Shown: positions 58,642 through 64,000 of the stretch, piece by piece
Layout of the letters: the number at the start of each line of letters is the position of its first letter
How positions within the stretch are numbered: position 1 is the first letter of the stretch
Source: JAWLHJ01 sp040904945
GTDB taxonomy: Bacteria; Gemmatimonadota; Gemmatimonadetes; Longimicrobiales; Gaopeijiaceae
DNA length: 64,000 nucleotides
Assembly (NCBI GenBank): GCA_040904945.1
Contig: JBBDSM010000134.1
Location: 30,275 to 94,274, forward strand
Direction: 5' to 3'
Notes under the pieces: generated by a model
Databases searched by the model: none
What the model saw: the letters and a program-made list of their open reading frames with translations, nothing else
What the model was told of the DNA's origin: nothing
Translations under genes and position numbers: made by a program

Positions 58642-59201
58642 CCCGTTCCCTCCCCTTCATCGCCGAGTTCCATCACGACGATGTCCTTGTTCGTGTAGAT
58701 GCAGATGTCCCCGGCGATCTCGAGCGCCTTGCGGACGATATCCCGCGACGGCAGGTCCGTGTTCTCCTTCAGCGCCCTCGCTGCAGCAAGCGCGTAGGAG
58801 CCGCCCGAGCCGATGGCGATGACGTCGTCGTCCGGCTCGATGACGTCACCGGTGCCGCTCACCAGGAACAGATGATCGTCGTCGGCGACGGCGAGCAGCG
58901 CGTCGAGCTTCCGCAGGTACCGGTCCAGACGCCAGTCCTTCGCCAACTCCACGACCGCGCGCGTCAGATTGCCCGGATAGCGCTCCAGCTTCTCCTCGAG
59001 CTTCTCGAAGAGCGTGAAGGCATCGGCCACCGCACCGGCGAAGCCCGCGATGATCCGGCCGTCTTTCAGCAGCCGGACCTTCCGGGCGGAGCCCTTCACC
59101 ACGGTGTCTCCCATGGTGACCTGGCCGTCGCCGCCCATGGCGACCCGTCCGTGCTTTCGGACGGCGAGGACGGTGGTGGCTCGAACATCGGGCAGCGGCA
59201 T
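58638..59201 (-). CDS. hslV: ATP-dependent protease subunit HslV
   Basis: This 187-residue proteasome-like threonine peptidase has the catalytic Thr9 in RATTVLAVRKHGRVAMGGDGQVTMG, exposed after removal of an 8-residue propeptide. Other features are KVRLLKDGRIIAGFAGAVADAFTLFEKLEEKLE (read as IIAGFAGAVADAFTLFE), GNLTRAVVELAKDWR, and GSGGSYALAAARAL. It forms the two-ring chamber with HslU. A 145-nt upstream gap (59202-59346) separates it from the xer gene; no clear promoter or hairpin is seen in it. Confidence 0.97.
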   Translation of the reverse strand: MPLPDVRATTVLAVRKHGRVAMGGDGQVTMGDTVVKGSARKVRLLKDGRIIAGFAGAVADAFTLFEKLEEKLERYPGNLTRAVVELAKDWRLDRYLRKLDALLAVADDDHLFLVSGTGDVIEPDDDVIAIGSGGSYALAAARALKENTDLPSRDIVRKALEIAGDICIYTNKDIVVMELGDEGEGTG

Positions 59202-59346
59202 GAGGCGATTCGCTCCTGGAGACTGAAGAGGTATGGAACGCGTTGAAACGCGGGGTCGGCCACGCGGAACGCGGGCTCCTTCGCGGGGGCTTCGAATCTA
59301 ACGGGAGCGCTGCCGATATGGCAGATGACGTCCGGACTCGCCCCCC

Positions 59347-60270
59347 TCAGTCCGATCGGGGATGCGCGTCCCGGTAGACGCGCAGGAGACGCTCCTTCGT
59401 CGTATGCGTGTAGATCTGGGTCGTCGAGAGCGACACGTGTCCGAGCAGCTCCTTCACGGCGAGGAGGTCCGCACCCGCCTCCAGGAGGTGGGTAGCGAAC
59501 GAATGCCGGAGGGAGTGCGTAGACAGGCCGTGCGCGGCGGACACGGTCTCCAACGCATCGTGGACCGACTGTTGGATGGACCGGCGTGAGAGCCGGCGCC
59601 CGGTGGGGTTCACCAGGAGCGCGTCCGACCCGGACTCGACCACTTCCGCCCGCCGCGGCAGGTAGCGATCGATGGCGCCCAGGGCGGCTTCGGTCACCGG
59701 GACGATCCGCTCCTTCCGCCCCTTCCCCAGAACCCGGACCTGTCTCCGCCCTCGCTCGATGTCCGAGAGGTCGATGCCGTGCAGCTCGGCGAGTCGCAGG
59801 CCACTCCCGTACAGGAGCTCCAGAACGACCAGGTCGCGCGTCCCCTTGAGGGTGTTCTCCGCCGCGCGGAGCTCCACGGCCTCGAGAACGGCGCGCGCGT
59901 CCGGCTCGGCCAGATGACCGGGCAGCCGCTTCTCGGTCTTCGGGGTTCGGACCGCACGGGTGGGATCTGCCGGGATGCGGTCCTCCAGGTGCAGGAAGCG
60001 GAAGAACGTGCGGGCCGCCGACAGCTTCCGCGCGGCCGTTCGGCGCGAAAGGCCCCGGCGCTCGCACCAGCCCAGGAAGCCCCGGACCGCGAGCCGGTCG
60101 ATCTCCGGGTCGTCCCAGCGCCACTCCGATCCGCCGAGATAGTCGGACAGAAAGGTCTCGAGCTGACCGAGATCCCGCGCGTAGGCTTCGACGGTGTGAG
60201 GCGAGAGGCCCCGCTCGTCCTCGAGGTGGCTCAGAAAGTCGGCCAGCTCCGGACGCGGTGACGTGGCCAT
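59347..60270 (-). CDS. Tyrosine recombinase XerC/XerD family
   Basis: This 307-residue site-specific recombinase has an N-terminal SAM-like core-binding domain (DFLSHLEDERGLSPHTVEAYARDLGQLE) and a C-terminal catalytic domain with all active residues: Arg in LYGSGLRLAELHGI, Lys in the beta hairpin near GKGRKERIVP, HSLRHSFATHLLEAGADL (HxxR), LGHVSLSTTQIYTHTT (His and nucleophile Tyr). Length and layout fit XerC/D, which resolves chromosome dimers at dif. Context topA-trmFO-xer-hslV-hslU matches the XerC-type gene of Firmicutes (CodV). The dif site is not in this window as far as I can see. Confidence 0.93.
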   Translation of the reverse strand: MATSPRPELADFLSHLEDERGLSPHTVEAYARDLGQLETFLSDYLGGSEWRWDDPEIDRLAVRGFLGWCERRGLSRRTAARKLSAARTFFRFLHLEDRIPADPTRAVRTPKTEKRLPGHLAEPDARAVLEAVELRAAENTLKGTRDLVVLELLYGSGLRLAELHGIDLSDIERGRRQVRVLGKGRKERIVPVTEAALGAIDRYLPRRAEVVESGSDALLVNPTGRRLSRRSIQQSVHDALETVSAAHGLSTHSLRHSFATHLLEAGADLLAVKELLGHVSLSTTQIYTHTTKERLLRVYRDAHPRSD

Positions 60271-60279
60271 CCCGTGCGG

Positions 60280-61644
60280 CTACGCCCCGGGCGTCGCGAT
60301 CGCGGCCACCGGAGCGCGGGTCTCCAGGCCGTGATCGGCCATCCAGGCGAGGAAGTCCGCCTGCGCCCGCTCGGCGAGCAGCTCCCGCCTGCGACGCTTG
60401 TCCTTCACCCGCCGATTGAGCGGCTCGACCAGGCCCCAGTTCGAGTTCATCGGCTGAAAGTGCCCCGGGCGGGCGTCCCGCAGATACCGGTAGAGCCCGC
60501 CCGTCATCGTGGTGGGCGGCGGCACTACGGGATCGAGCCCCTCGAGGATCCGGGCCAGATTGACGCCGGCCAGGATGCCGCTCGCCGCCGACTCCGTGTA
60601 CCCCTCCACGCCCGTCAGCTGGCCCGCGAAGATCAGGTCGGGCCGGTCCTTCAATGCGCCGTGGGCGCTCAGGCGCTCCGGGAAGTTCAGGTAGCTGTTG
60701 CGGTGGATGGAGCCCCACCGCAGGAACTCGGCGTCGGCCAGGCCGGGAATCATCGTGAAGATCCGCTTCTGCTCTCCGGTCCGGAGTCGCGTCTGGAAGC
60801 CGACCATGTTCCACATCTGGCCGGCGCGGTCCTCGCGCCGGAGCTGCACCACGGCGTGTGGGCGCTCTCCCGTGCGGGGGTCCACCAGGCCGATGGGCTT
60901 CATCGGTCCGAAGCGCAAAGTATCAACCCCGCGCGACGCCATGACCTCGATGGGGAGGCATCCCTCGAAATATGGGACGGCGTCCCAGTCGTGGCCCGCG
61001 TGCGCTTCGCCCCCCACGACGGCCTCGATGAAGCGCGTGTACTCCTCTTCGGACATCGGGCAGTTGAGGTAGTCGGCGTCCTCGTCGAAGCGACCGGCCG
61101 CGAAGACGATGTCGTCGTCGAGGCTGTCCCGGTGCACGATGGGGGCGATGGCGTCGAAGAAGGCGAGCCCGCCGTCCCCCAACGCCTCTCCGATGTGGTC
61201 GCCGAGCGCATCGGACGTCAGAGGGCCCGTGGCAACGATGGTCGGTCCTTCGGGAAGTCGTGTGCACTCCTCACGCACGACCTCGATGGACGGCGACGAC
61301 GTGACCGCCTCGGTCATGGCCTCGGCAAACAGGTGCCGATCGACGGCCAGCGCCGATCCGGCGGCGACCTTCGTGCGGTCCGCGGCGCGGAGGAGGAGCG
61401 AGCCGAGAGCGCGCATCTCCCGCTTGAGCTGTCCGTGCGCGTTCTCCGGCCCCTCGCTCTTGAACGAGTTCGTGCACACGAGCTCGCCGAGCCGGTCGGT
61501 CTGGTGTGCCGGGGTGGCACGCACGGGACGCATCTCGACGAGACGCACGGCATAGCCGCGGTCGGCCAGCTGGAGGGCGGCCTCACAACCGGCGAGGCCA
61601 CCTCCTACGACGGTGACCCGGACCTCCGTGCCGGTCGCGCTCAC
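60280..61644 (-). CDS. trmFO: Methylenetetrahydrofolate-tRNA-(uracil-54-C5)-methyltransferase TrmFO
   Basis: This 454-residue FAD and folate-dependent enzyme makes ribothymidine at tRNA position 54. It shows the N-terminal FAD-binding GGGLAGCEAALQLADRGYAVRLVEMRP, LVCTNSFKSEGPENAHGQLKREM (TNSFKS signature), IVATGPLTSDAL, and EVMASRGVDTLRFGPMKPIGL, PHAVVQLRREDRAGQMWNMVGFQT (read as VQLRREDRAGQMWNMVGFQT). The end PMNSNWGLVEPLNRRVKDKRRRRELLAERA is typical. The start is GTG at 61644, overlapping the topA stop by four nt; it ends 9 nt before xer. Confidence 0.96.
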   Translation of the reverse strand: MSATGTEVRVTVVGGGLAGCEAALQLADRGYAVRLVEMRPVRATPAHQTDRLGELVCTNSFKSEGPENAHGQLKREMRALGSLLLRAADRTKVAAGSALAVDRHLFAEAMTEAVTSSPSIEVVREECTRLPEGPTIVATGPLTSDALGDHIGEALGDGGLAFFDAIAPIVHRDSLDDDIVFAAGRFDEDADYLNCPMSEEEYTRFIEAVVGGEAHAGHDWDAVPYFEGCLPIEVMASRGVDTLRFGPMKPIGLVDPRTGERPHAVVQLRREDRAGQMWNMVGFQTRLRTGEQKRIFTMIPGLADAEFLRWGSIHRNSYLNFPERLSAHGALKDRPDLIFAGQLTGVEGYTESAASGILAGVNLARILEGLDPVVPPPTTMTGGLYRYLRDARPGHFQPMNSNWGLVEPLNRRVKDKRRRRELLAERAQADFLAWMADHGLETRAPVAAIATPGA

Positions 61645-64000
61645 GACTTCTTCTTCCCTCGCCCGCCCTTCTTCGCAGGCTTCTTGCCGCCCTTCTTCTT
61701 GCCCCGACGTCCCCGACCGCCGCCCTTGGCGGCTTTCTCGTCGATGAGCTGCGCAGCCGTCTCGAGATCGACCTCTTCGGGCTCGGTCCCCTTCGGCAGC
61801 GTCGCGTTGACGTCGCCGTCCGTGACATAGGGCCCGTACCGGCCCGAGTGGACGGTGAGCTCGGCCCCGGTCGTCGGGTGCTTGCCGAGCTCCTTGAGCG
61901 GGATCCGCTTACCGGATGCCTTCGCCTCGATGAGCTCGGACGCTTGCTCGATGCTCACCTCCCAGAGGGCGTCGTGGTTCGGCAGGCTCGCGAAGGTCTT
62001 CCCTCGCCGGACGAACGGCCCGAAACGGCCGATTCCCGCTACGATCTCCTCGCCGGTCTTGGGATCCTCCCCGACGGTCCTCGGCAGCTGAAGCAGCTTG
62101 ACCGCATAGGGGAGCTCCACCTCCGACGGATCCATGCCGTCCGGGAGGCTCACCCGCTTCGGCTTGGCGTCTTCCTTCTCCGGATCCATCTCCACGTAGG
62201 GTCCGTAGGGGCCGACCTTGACCCGTACGTCGCGACCGGTGTCGGGGTGCTCGCCGAGATCCTCCCCTTCCGGGTTGATGCCGTCCAGAGAGCGCGTGCT
62301 CTTACACTCGGGATATGCGGAGCAACCGAGGAAGCGCCCGAACTTGTTCCACCGGACGAGCATCGGCTGGCCGCACTTATCGCAGACCTCTCCCTCGGCC
62401 GCGAGGATCTCCTTGATGATCTCGTCGGAGTTCGTCTCACCGGCCTCGATGCGCTCGAGGAAGCCCGGGTAGAACCCGCCGAGCAGGTTCCGCCACTCGA
62501 CCTCGCCCTCCTCGACCCGGTCGAGCTCGCTCTCCATGCGGCTGGTGAACTCAACGTCGAAGATGTTCGGGAAGAGGCGCACCAGAAGCTTCGCCACGAC
62601 CTCGCCGAGGTCCGTGGGCTGGAAGCGCCGCTTCTCGACCTCGACGTAGCCGCGGTCGACGATGACCGAGATGATGCTCGCGTAGGTGGACGGCCGTCCG
62701 ATCCCCTGCTTCTCGAGCTCCTTGACCAGGCTCGCCTCGGAGAAGCGAGGCGGCGGCTGCGTGAAGTGCTGCCTGGGATCGATGGATTCGAGGTCGCTGG
62801 TCTCCCCCGCCTCGAGCTCGGGAAGCGGATCCATGTCGTCGAACTGCCGCGCGTCCCCTTCCTCCGTGGCCTCCTGATAGAGCTTGGTGAAGCCCGGAAA
62901 CTTCAGGATCGAGCCGGTGGACCGGAAGAGGTAGCCGATTCCGGACTCCGCCTGCAGATCGAAGTCGATAGTCGTCGTATCGTAGACGGCCGGCGGCATC
63001 TGGCTGGCCACGAAGCGGAGCCAGATGAGCTCGTACAGCCGGGCCTGATCGGGCTCCAGGTAGCGCGACGCCTCGGTCGGATCGATGGTGACGTCGGTCG
63101 GTCGGATGGCCTCGTGGGCGTCCTGCGCGGCCGGAGTGTTGCCTCCGCCGTAGAGGTTCGGCGACTTCGGCACGTAGCTGCTGCCGAACTTCTTGCCGAT
63201 CCAGTCGCGGGCCTGTCCGACGGCGGTCGGCGATACGCGGGTGGAGTCGGTACGCATGTACGTGATCAGACCGATCTGTCCACGGCCGCCGATCTCCTGA
63301 CCCTCGTAGAGTCGTTGCGCGTTCGACATCGTGCGCCGCGCGGAGAACCGGAGGCGTTTCGCGGCTTCCTGCTGGAGCGTCGAGGTCGTGAACGGCGCAG
63401 AGGGGTTCTTGCGGCGCTCGCTCCGCTTGACCTCCGTGACCGCGAACGGCAGGGGCTCGACGTCGGCGAGCACCTTCTTGGCGGCGTCCTCGTCCTCCAG
63501 CGTGAAGGACTTCCCGTCGATCTGGTGGAGCTTCGCCGTGAAGCCGATCTCCTGAGCTCTCAGGTGCGCCGTGATCGACCAGTACTCTTCCTGCACGAAC
63601 GCCCTGATCTCGTCTTCCCGCTCGCAGATGAGGCGCAGGGCCACGGTCTGGACACGCCCGGCCGACAGCCCGGGCCGGATCGGCTTCCAGAGCATGGGAC
63701 TCACCTGGTAACCGACGAGCCGATCCAGGATGCGGCGGGCCTGTTGGGCCTCGATCTTCTTCAGGTCGAGGATGCCCGGATGCTTCAGCGCGTCCTGCAC
63801 GGCGCCCTTCGTGATCTCCCGGAAGGTCACGCGTTCGAAGCGACTGCTGTCCTTCTCGTAGCCGAGCTGCTCCGCCACGTGGTAGGCGATGGCCTCGCCC
63901 TCGCGGTCCGGGTCGGTCGCGAGAATGATGCGGTCGGCCTTCTTCGCCTTCTTCTTGAGCTCCGTGATGATCTTTCCCTTGCCGCGGATCGTCACGTACT
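61641..64000 (-). CDS. topA: DNA topoisomerase I (5' end beyond the right edge)
   Basis: This type IA topoisomerase relaxes negative supercoils. About 786 residues lie in the window and the N-terminus is cut off; the visible part begins within the Toprim domain (ILATDPDREGEAIAYHVAEQL, the DxDxxG-type acidic motif). The active-site Tyr lies in GLITYMRTDSTRVSP. A C-terminal four-Cys zinc finger (CDKCGQPMLVRWNKFG then CSAYPECKST) is followed by repeated beta modules (GPYGPYVEM, GRFGPFVRRG, GRYGPYVTDG) and a Lys/Gly-rich tail (KKGGKKPAKKGGRGKKKS). It heads the topA-trmFO-xer-hslVU run. Confidence 0.97.
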   Translation of the reverse strand, partial: YVTIRGKGKIITELKKKAKKADRIILATDPDREGEAIAYHVAEQLGYEKDSSRFERVTFREITKGAVQDALKHPGILDLKKIEAQQARRILDRLVGYQVSPMLWKPIRPGLSAGRVQTVALRLICEREDEIRAFVQEEYWSITAHLRAQEIGFTAKLHQIDGKSFTLEDEDAAKKVLADVEPLPFAVTEVKRSERRKNPSAPFTTSTLQQEAAKRLRFSARRTMSNAQRLYEGQEIGGRGQIGLITYMRTDSTRVSPTAVGQARDWIGKKFGSSYVPKSPNLYGGGNTPAAQDAHEAIRPTDVTIDPTEASRYLEPDQARLYELIWLRFVASQMPPAVYDTTTIDFDLQAESGIGYLFRSTGSILKFPGFTKLYQEATEEGDARQFDDMDPLPELEAGETSDLESIDPRQHFTQPPPRFSEASLVKELEKQGIGRPSTYASIISVIVDRGYVEVEKRRFQPTDLGEVVAKLLVRLFPNIFDVEFTSRMESELDRVEEGEVEWRNLLGGFYPGFLERIEAGETNSDEIIKEILAAEGEVCDKCGQPMLVRWNKFGRFLGCSAYPECKSTRSLDGINPEGEDLGEHPDTGRDVRVKVGPYGPYVEMDPEKEDAKPKRVSLPDGMDPSEVELPYAVKLLQLPRTVGEDPKTGEEIVAGIGRFGPFVRRGKTFASLPNHDALWEVSIEQASELIEAKASGKRIPLKELGKHPTTGAELTVHSGRYGPYVTDGDVNATLPKGTEPEEVDLETAAQLIDEKAAKGGGRGRRGKKKGGKKPAKKGGRGKKKS

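Noticed and set aside
59347..60270. Xer gene as integrase of a mobile element
   Set aside because: It lies in a conserved housekeeping order with topA, trmFO and hslVU, without cargo genes, att repeats or a tRNA target beside it.

Overview
The window is GC-rich, gene-dense chromosomal DNA (about 62 protein genes, one tRNA, almost no intergenic space) from a free-living bacterium with a Gram-negative-type envelope: there is an outer-membrane-type beta-barrel, several lipoproteins with lipobox signals, a DegP-type periplasmic protease and a PBP1A. The gene content and style suggest a member of the FCB side of the tree, most likely Gemmatimonadota. That is an inference from gene content, not a proven placement. 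One run of 100 N flanked by an exact 55-bp duplicate shows that this is a scaffold, probably from a metagenome or draft assembly. I see no phage, insertion sequence, CRISPR array or obvious genomic island; this is core-genome territory.

Layout. 1-5.6 kb: edge-truncated GAF-like protein, EamA transporter, a zinc-ribbon/membrane/winged-helix protein, and a coupled pair of exported proteins (SH3b repeats plus an HExxH metallopeptidase-like lipoprotein). 5.7-8.3 kb: outer-membrane protein, moeA, M23 lipoprotein. 8.3-14.1 kb (minus): etfBA, an NhaC antiporter coupled to a 3-methyladenine glycosylase, and a NYN/OST-HTH/HhH RNA-binding nuclease-like protein. 14.2-18.3 kb (minus): acyl-CoA ligase, then aroB coupled to a second HExxH lipoprotein. 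18.5-25.9 kb: PBP1A, pyrimidine phosphorylase, YtxH and V4R proteins, ruvX-mltG-thiE, PHP phosphoesterase. 26.0-33.4 kb (minus): a complete F-type ATP synthase operon atpZ-I-B-E-F-H-A-G-D-C with a plausible promoter, a leader hairpin and a terminator. 33.7-37.7 kb: MoxR, CorC-like protein, gamma carbonic anhydrase-like protein, a tiny zinc-ribbon protein, CDF transporter. 37.7-41.9 kb: prepilin peptidase, SpoU methyltransferase (split by the false gap), thiD, purine nucleoside phosphorylase, rhomboid.

42.1-53 kb (plus) is a protein-quality-control block: dnaK, degP, tRNA-Leu, trigger factor, clpP, clpX, lon, then engB and a lipoprotein. 52.9-64 kb (minus) is a long co-directional run topA-trmFO-xer-hslV-hslU-argF-gcvT-moaB-sigma54 activator, in which the last six genes are linked by five successive 4-nt start/stop overlaps. 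Together the two blocks place four ATP-dependent protease components (ClpXP, Lon, HslUV) and two folding factors within about 17 kb.

The most interesting items are the NYN plus two OST-HTH plus helix-hairpin-helix protein, the coupled SH3b/metallopeptidase pair, the hslV-to-sigma54 overlap chain, the 25-nt poly-C tract beside the atp terminator, a terminator-like hairpin inside the start of the glycosylase gene, and the assembly join at 38.6 kb.
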